This document shows, piece by piece, positions 1-6,815 of a DNA stretch of 6,815 bases. Position 1 is the stretch's first letter, and each line of letters starts with the position of its first letter. The notes beneath the pieces are model-generated. The model had not been told where the DNA came from, did not search any database, and worked only from the letters and a program-made list of their open reading frames with translations. Origin of the DNA: JAWWBG01 sp033721095 (GTDB lineage Bacteria > Actinomycetota > Nitriliruptoria > Nitriliruptorales > Nitriliruptoraceae); assembly GCA_033721095.1 (NCBI GenBank), contig JAWWBG010000149.1, positions 1-6,815 on the forward strand, in the 5' to 3' direction. The position numbers were made by a program, and so were the translations under genes.

Positions 1-482
1 ATCGCGACCCGCTGCTGCTGGCCGCCGGACAGCTCGGCGGGATGCTTCTCGGCCTGGTTGCCGACGCCCACGCGCTCGAGCAGCTCCATCGCCCGTTGAC
101 GCGCCTGGTCCTTGGCCATCTTGCGGACCTTCACCGGTCCGAGCATGACGTTTTCGACGATGGTCTTGTGCGCGAAGAGATTGAAGGACTGGAAGACCAT
201 GCCGACGTCGGCGCGAAGCTGCGCGAGCTCCTTGCCCTCGGCAGGCAACGGCTGGCCGTCGATGAGGATCTCGCCCTGCTGGATGGGCTCGAGTCGGTTG
301 ATGGCCCGGCACATCGTCGACTTGCCCGAACCAGACGGCCCGATGACGACAACCACTTCCTTGGCGTCGACGTCGAGGTTGATGTCCTGGAGGACGTGCA
401 GTTCCCCGAACCACTTGTTGACGCCGATCAGGCGGACGAGTGCGTCCGACGCTGTGGCGGGGGCAGGTGCATCAGCGCTCAG
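1..482 (-). CDS. Polar amino-acid ABC transporter ATP-binding protein, GluA/GlnQ type (partial, C-terminus beyond window)
   Basis: This is the cytoplasmic ATPase that powers uptake of a polar amino acid, probably glutamate or glutamine. The 160 residues present show an N-terminal strand with the aromatic A-loop region (NKWFGELHVL, 22-31), Walker A GPSGSGKST (48-56), the Q-loop in GMVFQSFNLF (94-103) and the ABC signature LSGGQQQRVA (151-160). Walker B, the switch histidine and the C-terminus lie past the left edge. From memory of the family, the sequence resembles corynebacterial GluA; substrate specificity cannot be read from an ATPase. No ATG lies in frame upstream of the conserved part. 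I chose CTG at 482 because GGAGG precedes it by 6 bases. An in-frame GTG at 530 is the alternative and lacks a ribosome binding site; the frame closes at a TGA just upstream. Permease and binding-protein genes should lie to the left. Confidence 0.93.
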   Translation of the reverse strand, partial: MSADAPAPATASDALVRLIGVNKWFGELHVLQDINLDVDAKEVVVVIGPSGSGKSTMCRAINRLEPIQQGEILIDGQPLPAEGKELAQLRADVGMVFQSFNLFAHKTIVENVMLGPVKVRKMAKDQARQRAMELLERVGVGNQAEKHPAELSGGQQQRVA

Positions 483-488
483 GACTCG

Positions 489-493
489 CCTCC
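489..493 (-). promoter_or_regulatory. Ribosome binding site deciding a CTG start
   Basis: GGAGG on the minus strand is followed by 6 bases and then CTG at 482, in frame with the ABC ATPase. It is the best Shine-Dalgarno match near this gene and the reason for preferring CTG 482 over GTG 530. Confidence 0.55.
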
Positions 494-608
494 GGCCCGG
501 GGTCCACGACCACCGTAGTAGAGCACGCACCGGTGATGCGCGGCCGTTCAGTCACCGCACAGCGGCTGGAACGGTCCATTGGGAGGGTGCACACCTGACA
601 CGTCGTGA

Positions 609-2264
609 CTACAGGCGCGGGGCCTCACGATAGGTCCCGAACACGGACTGGAGGCCAACGCTGACCTCCCCGACCGTGGCACCGGCGCGAACCGCATCGA
701 TGATGAGGGGGACGAGGTTCTCGTCCGTCGCTGCCGCGGCGACGAGTCGCTGCATGGCACCGGCCATCGCCGCCTCGTCGCGCGATGCCCGGAAGTCCGA
801 CAACCGGGACCGCTGCGCAGTCTCGACCTCGTGGCCGATGCGCAGGATGTCCAGGTCGGGTTCGTCGCTGTCCGTGTAGCCGTTGACGCCGACCATGATG
901 AACCGGTCCTTGTCGACCCGGTTCTGGAAGGCGAAGGCCGCGTCGGCGATCTCGGACATGAACCAGCCATCCTCGATGCCCTTGAGGATCCCACGAGTCA
1001 TGGAGCCATCGTCGGACAGGGACTCGATGTGGGCGAAGATCTCCTCTGCCTGGCGCTCGATCTCGTCGGTCAGCGACTCAACGAACCAGGACCCCCCGAG
1101 CGGGTCGATGACGTTGGTGACACCCGTCTCCTCGGCGAGGACCTGCTGGGTGCGCAGCGCCACGCGAGCCGCATGGTCGGAGGGCAGGGCGAGGACCTCG
1201 TCGAGGGCATTCGTGTGCAACGACTGGGTCCCACCCAGCACGGCGGCCAAGGCCTCGACGGCTGTGCGGACGATGTTGTTGTCGGGCTGCTGGGCAGTGA
1301 GCGACACGCCGGCGGTCTGCGTGTGGAATCGCATCAGCATCGCACGTTCGTCAGTTGCGCCGTAGCGATCGCGCAGCCACCTGGCCCAGATTCGCCGCCC
1401 GGCCCGGAACTTGGCGATCTCCTCGAAGAAGTCGATGTGCGCGTCGAAGAAGAAGGAAAAACGCGGCACGAACTGGTCGGGATGCAGCCCACGCTCCTGG
1501 CCGAGCTCGACGTAGGCGAACCCGTTGGCCAGCGTGTAGGCGAGCTCCTGCACCGCTGTCGAGCCGGCTTCTCGGATGTGGTAGCCGCTGATCGAGACCG
1601 GGTGGTAGCGGGGTGCCTCGGCGGTGCAGAACTCGATCAGGTCACCCATCAGGCGCAGGTGGGGCTCCGGTGGGAACAGCCACTCCTTCTGGGCGATGTA
1701 CTCCTTGAGGATGTCGGTCTGCAGGGTCCCGGCGAGGTCCTTGAGCGCCCAGCCCTGGCGCTCGGCGGCGACCACGTACATGGCGAACAGTGTCACGGCC
1801 GGCGCGTTGATCGTCATCGACGTCGTCAGCTCACCCAGCGGCAAGCCCTCGAACAACGTCTCCATGTCGGCGACGGTGTCGATCGCGACGCCGCAATGGC
1901 CGACCTCACCCAAGGATCGCTCGTCGTCGGAGTCCAGGCCCATCAGGGTTGGCATGTCGAAGGCGACCGACAGGCCGTGCTGGCCGGCGTCGACCAGGTC
2001 GTGGAACCGACGGTTGGTCTCGAACGGGTCCGCGAACCCGGCGAACTGGCGGATCGTCCACGGCCGCGTGCGGTACATCGACGCGTACGGCCCCCGCGTG
2101 AACGGGAACATGCCCGGGAGGCCGATCCGGTCCTCGTCGATTCGGGTGTTGTGGGGGCCGTACAAGGGCTCGAGGGGGATGCCGCCGAGCGTCACGAAGT
2201 CGGCGTCGCGCTCGCCCGCCTGCTCGTAGCGGGCCCGCCAACGCTCGACGTCCTCGGGGTTCAT
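609..2264 (-). CDS. icmA: Isobutyryl-CoA mutase-type acyl-CoA mutase, large (substrate-binding) subunit
   Basis: A coenzyme-B12-dependent radical mutase, predicted to interconvert isobutyryl-CoA and n-butyryl-CoA. Residues are numbered from the ATG at 2285; subtract 7 for the chosen start. The TIM-barrel part is complete: RPWTIRQFAGF (74-84), GLSVAFDMPTLMG (104-116), GTLQTDILKEYIAQ (186-199), SGYHIREAG (233-241, His236 matching the family's active-site histidine) and TAQQPDNN (330-337). In methylmalonyl-CoA mutase (Propionibacterium) the substrate carboxylate is held by Tyr89 and Arg207; here these positions are Phe81 and Gln199, as in Streptomyces IcmA (Phe80, Gln198). About 550 residues with no C-terminal B12-binding domain is normal for the split form, which needs a separate small subunit not seen here. 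ATG 2264 has GGAG four bases upstream; ATG 2285 has no ribosome binding site. Automated annotation would probably say methylmalonyl-CoA mutase. Family certain; substrate inferred from two residues. Confidence 0.93.
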   Translation of the reverse strand: MNPEDVERWRARYEQAGERDADFVTLGGIPLEPLYGPHNTRIDEDRIGLPGMFPFTRGPYASMYRTRPWTIRQFAGFADPFETNRRFHDLVDAGQHGLSVAFDMPTLMGLDSDDERSLGEVGHCGVAIDTVADMETLFEGLPLGELTTSMTINAPAVTLFAMYVVAAERQGWALKDLAGTLQTDILKEYIAQKEWLFPPEPHLRLMGDLIEFCTAEAPRYHPVSISGYHIREAGSTAVQELAYTLANGFAYVELGQERGLHPDQFVPRFSFFFDAHIDFFEEIAKFRAGRRIWARWLRDRYGATDERAMLMRFHTQTAGVSLTAQQPDNNIVRTAVEALAAVLGGTQSLHTNALDEVLALPSDHAARVALRTQQVLAEETGVTNVIDPLGGSWFVESLTDEIERQAEEIFAHIESLSDDGSMTRGILKGIEDGWFMSEIADAAFAFQNRVDKDRFIMVGVNGYTDSDEPDLDILRIGHEVETAQRSRLSDFRASRDEAAMAGAMQRLVAAAATDENLVPLIIDAVRAGATVGEVSVGLQSVFGTYREAPRL

Positions 2265-2287
2265 GTGGCTCCGACGGTTGCGCATCG

Positions 2288-2293
2288 AGTGTA
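2288..2293 (-). promoter_or_regulatory. Possible -10 element of icmA
   Basis: TACACT on the minus strand keeps the first, second, fourth and last bases of the -10 consensus, with no good -35 hexamer. A transcript starting about 7 bases downstream would begin inside the ATG at 2285, which would favour translation from 2264. The preceding bases make TCGTACACT, resembling TCGTACGAT upstream of the thiolase. Weak. Confidence 0.25.
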
Positions 2294-2366
2294 CGAAGCC
2301 CGGGGTGCATCCACGCGAGGCGGCCTGTAAGAACCGGCACCGTGGAGCGTCTCAGCAGCGGTGCTC

Positions 2367-4268
2367 ATGGCTACCGTCACCATGCTGGAGGGCTCGTTGG
2401 GTACATACGCCGCGCTGTCGGACGCCGACCTGGTCATGCAGGCCAGGGCCGGCGACCGCAATGCGTTCGCGGTGCTCTACGACCGCTGGTTCGACGCCCT
2501 CCACGACTTCCTCACGAGGATGACCCGCAACCGCGACGAGGCGGCCGAGCTCGTCCAGGACTCGTTCCTGGTGGCCATGCAGCGCCTCGAGTCATTGCAG
2601 CAGCCGGATCGGTTCAAGAGCTGGCTGTTCCAGATCGCCTATCGGCGTGCCCTGGATCGGCTCGAGAAACGCAAGCGCTGGCAGCTGACCTCCCCGACTC
2701 CCGGGGACGACGGCGAGACCAACGCCCTGCTGGTGCAGGCATCGGCGGACCGGCTCGACGATCCGGACGAAGCTGCCGCGGCCAACGAGGTGGCAGCGCT
2801 CGTCTGGGAGGCCGCGGCCTCGCTCGACGAGCGAACGTTCGCCGTCCTCGACCTGCACGTTCGACAGGGCCTGTCCAGCGCCGAGATCGCGGAGGTGCTG
2901 GACGTGAAACCGAACCATGCATACGTGCTCGTGAACCGGATGAAGGAGCGGGTCGGAGCGGCCATCGGCACGTTCCTCCTCGTCAGGCAGGGGCGCCGCT
3001 CCTGTGAGGGGCTGCGAGTGACCTTGGCGGACGCCGCCCTGCCACCGATCACCGAGGCCATCCGCAAGTCCGTGGACCGCCACGTGAAGGATTGTGACGA
3101 GTGCCAGGGGCGCCAGCGCACCCTGCTGGCCCCCATCCGCGCCTACGGCGCCCTCGCAGCCGTTCCTGCGCGCGCTGGCGTCAAGGACGAGATCTGGCGC
3201 CAGCTCGATCGCGCCTGGCCCACTGGCCGGCCCCCCTCGGCAACCGACCGCTGGCGGCACGCGGCGGCGATCGTCGGGGCCATCGGCTTGGTCGCGCTCA
3301 TGCCGGTTCTCGTCGTGCTGGGCCTGGCCGGCGATGGCTCTGCCGCCCCCGTGTTGTTCGACAACCTGACGGCGTCGCCGGTCGACCGGACCCCCGTGGC
3401 TGCGCCGAGCCTCGGCCTGGGTCGGGGCCTCGCGCTGCCACCGCCACCCCCGTACGAGCCCCCGCCGCCCGCACCCACGGGCCTGCCCACCGCAACGGCG
3501 TCGCCATCGGAGACCTCGCCGCCGGGCCAGCCGCCGATCGTCACCATTCGCCAGCCGACCAGCGGTACGCGCCAGGCCACACGTCAGGACGCCACTGGTC
3601 CCTACGCCGTGGTCACGCTCGATGGCGTGGCGGACGACTTCGATTCGGCACCCGAGGCGCTCAGCTACGCGTGGTCGTCGAACGCCGAAGGCCCGCTGGG
3701 GTCCTCCCCCGAGGTCGCGGGCGTGAAGCTGCACATCTTCGACTTCGGATCGCAGTGCAGCGGGCCGCTCGGGCTCATCGGCGACGCGTCGACGGCCCAC
3801 CGCGTGACGCTGCGGGTGACCGACGACACGGGCGCGATCGGCGAGCAGACCGTCGAGGTCACCGTCGAGGTCCCCTGCCGCAACGAGTTGCCCAGCGACG
3901 AGCCCTCCCCGTCCCCCTCCCCCGAGCCGTCCGGGAGCGAGGAACCGACCTACGGCGTCAGCTGCACGCCCGGATCCCACACGGTCGAAGCCCAGGTGCG
4001 CGAGCAGGAGCGTCGGACGTCGGAGTGCACCGCGACGGCGGAAGAGGGCTTCACCGGCGACGTGACCTGGTCGTGCAACGTCAACGGACCGCCGGAGTTC
4101 ACCTGCTCCGTTGCGCCGCCCACCGGCAACCTCGGCAGCGGTGCAACCTCAACCACCCTCACGATCGCGGCAACGGGCGAACAGGCCGGCGCCACCGCAA
4201 CCGTCGTCGTGTCGGCGACAGTCGACGGGGTCGTCAAGACCTTCACGGTCAGCGTGCTCTCGGAGTGA
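2367..4268 (+). CDS. Membrane-anchored ECF sigma factor fused to a zinc anti-sigma-like motif and predicted extracytoplasmic domains
   Basis: A 633-residue protein, against roughly 200 for a plain ECF sigma factor. Sigma region 2 spans about 20-105 (core-binding ELVQDSFLVAMQRLE; RFKSWLFQIAYRRALDRL). An acidic linker follows, then region 4 at about 142-200, with the helix-turn-helix near GLSSAEIAEVLDVKPNHAYV. Next comes a zinc anti-sigma pattern: Cys213, 25 residues, then His239-x3-Cys243-x2-Cys246. A hydrophobic helix (299-321) follows Arg/His residues, so the N-terminus should be cytoplasmic. Outside lie a Pro/Thr/Ser linker (336-393), a PKD/Ig-like domain (393-504; YAWSS near its start, VTLRVTDDTG near its end), a Ser-Pro linker (513-522) and a beta-rich domain (528-633) with four cysteines. 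Inference: an envelope signal releases or activates a sigma factor held by its own anti-sigma part. ECF groups with fused C-terminal extensions are known; I cannot assign the group. Start uncertain (GTG 2361, ATG 2367 or ATG 2382); none has a good ribosome binding site. Confidence 0.9.
   Translation: MATVTMLEGSLGTYAALSDADLVMQARAGDRNAFAVLYDRWFDALHDFLTRMTRNRDEAAELVQDSFLVAMQRLESLQQPDRFKSWLFQIAYRRALDRLEKRKRWQLTSPTPGDDGETNALLVQASADRLDDPDEAAAANEVAALVWEAAASLDERTFAVLDLHVRQGLSSAEIAEVLDVKPNHAYVLVNRMKERVGAAIGTFLLVRQGRRSCEGLRVTLADAALPPITEAIRKSVDRHVKDCDECQGRQRTLLAPIRAYGALAAVPARAGVKDEIWRQLDRAWPTGRPPSATDRWRHAAAIVGAIGLVALMPVLVVLGLAGDGSAAPVLFDNLTASPVDRTPVAAPSLGLGRGLALPPPPPYEPPPPAPTGLPTATASPSETSPPGQPPIVTIRQPTSGTRQATRQDATGPYAVVTLDGVADDFDSAPEALSYAWSSNAEGPLGSSPEVAGVKLHIFDFGSQCSGPLGLIGDASTAHRVTLRVTDDTGAIGEQTVEVTVEVPCRNELPSDEPSPSPSPEPSGSEEPTYGVSCTPGSHTVEAQVREQERRTSECTATAEEGFTGDVTWSCNVNGPPEFTCSVAPPTGNLGSGATSTTLTIAATGEQAGATATVVVSATVDGVVKTFTVSVLSE
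3438..3476 (+). repeat. Proline-codon-rich low-complexity tract (linker)
   Basis: Runs of CCN codons encode PPPPPYEPPPPAP just outside the predicted membrane helix of the sigma fusion protein. This is a cell-wall-spanning type of spacer, not an independent element. Confidence 0.6.
3903..3929 (+). repeat. Ser-Pro low-complexity tract (inter-domain linker)
   Basis: Alternating serine and proline codons encode PSPSPSPEP between the two predicted exported domains of the sigma fusion protein. Such tracts can vary in length through replication slippage. Confidence 0.55.
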
Positions 4269-4283
4269 CCCCGGCACCCCACC

Positions 4284-5242
4284 TCAGCCCTGCGTGAGTC
4301 GATCGGCTGCGGCGTAGGGGTCCATCTCGCGGGCCGCGACCGCTCCCGCCAGCTCGTCGAGCAGATCGGCGGCGGCTTCCATCGCGACCCGTTGCCGCTC
4401 GAGGACGATCTCCCGGATCGCGTGGCGGGCTCGCTCCAGGTCGCGATCCGCTCGCCCTTCCGACGACGAGGTCGACGCTCCGTGCTCGTCGATGGCAGCC
4501 ACCAGCTCCTCGACGCCCTCGTCGCGGACGGCCACCGTTCGCAGGATGGGGGGCCACCAGCCGTTGCCGTCATCCTGGACCGCATGCCCCATCTCGAGCA
4601 TCCCGCGCAGCTCCGCCTCGAGCTTGCCGGCACCACCAGCGTCGGCCTTGTTGATCACGAAGATGTCCGCGATCTCGAGGATCCCGGCCTTGGCGGCCTG
4701 GATCCCGTCCCCCATGCCCGGTGCCAGGGCCACGATCGTCGTGTCGGCGGTGGCGGCGACCTCGACCTCGGACTGGCCGACGCCGACCGTCTCGATGAGC
4801 ACGTCGTCGAAGCCGGCCGCATCCAGCACGAGCACCGCCTGGGGCGTGGCGAAGGACAACCCGCCGAGGTGACCCCGGGACGCCATCGACCGGATGAAGA
4901 CGCCGTCGTCGGCGTGATGGCCCTGCATGCGCACGCGGTCGCCCAGCAGGGCGCCGCCGCTGAACGGCGAGGAAGGATCGACGGCAACGATCGCGACTGT
5001 TCGTCCCGCCCGGCGCAAGCGCGTGGCCACGCTGTTGGTCAGCGTCGACTTGCCCACGCCGGGCGAGCCCGTCACACCGATCACCCGGGCCGAGCCGGTG
5101 GCTGGCCACAGGCCGCCAATCAGTTCCCGCAGTGAAGCCGGTGAGCCGTCCTCGACCATCGTGAGGGCTCGGGCAAGGGCCCGACGGTCACCCGCAAGGA
5201 CGCCGTCGACGAGCGCTTGGCCGGCCAGGTCGGTGACCGTGA

Positions 5243-5246
<4 letters not shown>
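4284..5246 (-). CDS. meaB: MeaB, GTPase chaperone of B12-dependent acyl-CoA mutases
   Basis: A SIMIBI-class G protein (MeaB/ArgK family) that gates adenosylcobalamin loading and protects methylmalonyl- or isobutyryl-CoA mutase from inactivation. With the CTG at 5246 as start the product has 320 residues, close to the usual 320-330. Visible motifs are Walker A GSPGVGKST (60-68), DPSSPFSGGALLGDR (90-104), the switch/Walker B segment ETVGVGQSE (152-160) and base-recognition NKAD (199-202), followed by the helical C-terminal region used for dimerisation. The frame stays open far upstream within the thiolase gene, but family homology begins around LVDGVLAGDRRAL (12-24). No ATG or GTG occurs there; the next ATG (Met30) would remove the conserved N-terminal helix. 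CTG overlaps the thiolase stop as CTGA, suggesting translational coupling. Its client is probably the mutase at 609-2264. Confidence 0.95.
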
Positions 5247-6430
<1,184 letters not shown>

Positions 6431-6438
6431 GATCTGTT

Positions 6439-6442
6439 CCTC
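6439..6442 (-). promoter_or_regulatory. Ribosome binding site of the thiolase gene
   Basis: GAGG on the minus strand lies 8 bases before the GTG start at 6430. It forms the outer end of one arm of the inverted repeat at 6439-6470, so it could be masked by RNA folding. Confidence 0.6.
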
Positions 6443-6459
6443 GAACGATTTCGCCCGCC

Positions 6460-6465
6460 ATCGTA
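6460..6465 (-). promoter_or_regulatory. Possible -10 element of the thiolase-meaB operon
   Basis: TACGAT on the minus strand matches the -10 consensus at 4 of 6 bases and would place the start of transcription about 20-25 bases before the GTG start. No convincing -35 is visible. It lies inside the right arm of the inverted repeat. Confidence 0.28.
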
Positions 6466-6477
6466 CGAGGATGCCGT

Positions 6478-6488
6478 CGAGTCGCCCG
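6478..6488 (+). repeat. Direct repeat copy 1, CGAGTCGCCCG
   Basis: An 11-base word identical to 6551-6561, both in the divergent thiolase/epimerase intergenic region, 73 bases apart start to start (about seven helical turns). Possibly a regulator site; in DNA this GC-rich it may be chance. Confidence 0.3.
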
Positions 6489-6550
6489 AACCCACCCGGA
6501 TGGGGCCGCCTGGTTGGCCGTCGTGGCCGACAGGGACCGGGAGACGGCTC

Positions 6551-6561
6551 CGAGTCGCCCG
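6551..6561 (+). repeat. Direct repeat copy 2, CGAGTCGCCCG
   Basis: Identical to 6478-6488. This copy lies just upstream of the epimerase gene, ending 31 bases before its start codon. Confidence 0.3.
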
Positions 6562-6581
6562 CGGATACCGTTGGCGGGGCC

Positions 6582-6587
6582 AGGAGG
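6582..6587 (+). promoter_or_regulatory. Ribosome binding site of the epimerase-like gene
   Basis: AGGAGG, a full-strength Shine-Dalgarno sequence, lies 5 bases before ATG 6593 and settles the start of the right-edge gene. Confidence 0.85.
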
Positions 6588-6592
6588 ACGGC

Positions 6593-6815
6593 ATGGACGT
6601 GACCCGCATCGACCAGATCGCCATCGCGGTGGAGGACCTCGACGAGGCCCTCGACCTGTGGAAGCGCGCCTTCGGGCTCGTTCCCGAGTACCGCGAACGT
6701 GTCGAGTCCGACGGGGTCGAGGAAGCCATGTTGAACGTGAACGGCGTGTACATCCAGCTGCTCCAGGCCACCCGCGAGGACTCGCCGATCGCCAGGTTCA
6801 TCGCACGGAGCGGGC
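6593..6815 (+). CDS. mce: Methylmalonyl-CoA epimerase-like VOC protein (partial, N-terminal half)
   Basis: The first 74 residues of a vicinal-oxygen-chelate fold protein. The family enzyme interconverts (S)- and (R)-methylmalonyl-CoA between propionyl-CoA carboxylase and methylmalonyl-CoA mutase. The N-terminal beta-alpha module IDQIAIAVEDLDEALDLW (6-23), GVEEAML (41-47) and YIQLLQATREDSPIARFI (53-70) align with epimerases. By comparison with the Propionibacterium enzyme (ligands His12, Gln65, His91, Glu141), Gln55 sits at the Gln65 position and Glu44 at the proposed catalytic Glu48. The first ligand, normally His in an IDHVAIA-type motif, is Gln8 here. The remaining ligands are past the right edge. 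The AGGAGG sequence settles the start. The divergent thiolase-meaB operon and nearby acyl-CoA mutase support the assignment, but another VOC enzyme is possible. Confidence 0.82.
   Translation, partial: MDVTRIDQIAIAVEDLDEALDLWKRAFGLVPEYRERVESDGVEEAMLNVNGVYIQLLQATREDSPIARFIARSG

Larger units (their letters stand above)
6439..6470. repeat. Imperfect inverted repeat, 11-base arms, upstream of thiolase (candidate operator or SD-masking hairpin)
   Basis: CCTCGAACGAT (6439-6449) and ATCGTACGAGG (6460-6470) are reverse complements at 10 of 11 positions, separated by 10 bases. Arm centres are 21 bases apart, about two helical turns. The right arm contains TCGTACGA, itself a perfect 8-base palindrome, and the left arm holds the one-base variant TCGAACGA. 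The repeat covers the thiolase ribosome binding site and a possible -10 box. It could bind a dimeric or tetrameric repressor, or fold in the thiolase mRNA leader. Confidence 0.55.

Noticed and set aside
483..608. Promoter and operator for the ABC ATPase
   Set aside because: Nothing resembling a paired -35/-10 was found beyond the GGAGG site and a weak TCTACT.
597..609. Small odd palindrome GACACGTCGTGAC by the mutase stop
   Set aside because: The symmetric core CACG-x-CGTG has only 4-base arms and a one-base centre. It cannot form an RNA hairpin, has no T-run, and is expected by chance.
831..2330. 499-codon open frame on the plus strand opposite the mutase gene
   Set aside because: It is an antisense shadow of a strongly conserved gene in GC-rich DNA. 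Its translation has no recognisable motif.
2326..2353. ECF-type autoregulatory promoter (GAACC followed by CGTCT) before the sigma gene
   Set aside because: The two elements are only about 12 bases apart instead of the usual 16-17, so the match is unconvincing.
2592..3980. 462-codon open frame on the minus strand opposite the sigma fusion gene
   Set aside because: The product is low-complexity Arg/Gly-rich with no domain, while the plus strand has clear sigma, zinc and membrane features.
4269..4283. Possible bidirectional terminator between the convergent sigma fusion and meaB genes
   Set aside because: Only 15 bases separate the stop codons, and no stem or T-run is visible.

Overview
The window is high-GC, densely coded bacterial DNA with short intergenic gaps and GTG/CTG starts. 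Gene content (split coenzyme-B12 acyl-CoA mutase, MeaB chaperone, GluA-like amino-acid ABC ATPase, membrane-anchored ECF sigma factor) fits an actinobacterium. I cannot fix the lineage more closely; a deep branch such as Acidimicrobiia or Nitriliruptoria is only a guess.

Layout: (1) 1-482, minus strand: 5' part of a polar amino-acid ABC transporter ATPase, cut by the left edge after its signature motif. (2) 609-2264, minus: large catalytic subunit of a B12-dependent acyl-CoA mutase. Its two substrate-diagnostic residues are those of isobutyryl-CoA mutase, not methylmalonyl-CoA mutase. (3) 2367-4268, plus, divergent from (2): one polypeptide joining an ECF sigma factor, a zinc-binding anti-sigma-like motif, one membrane helix and two predicted exported domains. 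(4) 4284-5246, minus: MeaB, the G-protein chaperone of B12 mutases, converging tail-to-tail on (3). (5) 5243-6430, minus: acetyl-CoA acetyltransferase (thiolase), overlapping meaB by 4 bases. (6) 6593-6815, plus, divergent from (5): start of a methylmalonyl-CoA-epimerase-like VOC protein, cut by the right edge.

How the genes fit: the mutase would interconvert isobutyryl-CoA and n-butyryl-CoA, MeaB would load and protect its cofactor, thiolase works in C4/acetyl-CoA beta-oxidation or condensation, and the epimerase belongs to the propionyl/methylmalonyl-CoA route. This is a short-chain acyl-CoA (branched amino acid, odd-chain acid) module. The small B12-binding mutase subunit is not in the window. 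The sigma gene sits in the opposite orientation between the mutase and its chaperone, so the module is split.

The most notable items are the membrane-tethered sigma/anti-sigma fusion, a near-perfect inverted repeat over the thiolase ribosome binding site and a possible -10 box, the isobutyryl-type residues in the mutase, two apparent CTG starts, and a changed first metal ligand in the epimerase. No tRNA, rRNA, CRISPR, insertion sequence or convincing terminator was seen, and no gene-free stretch exceeds about 165 bases.
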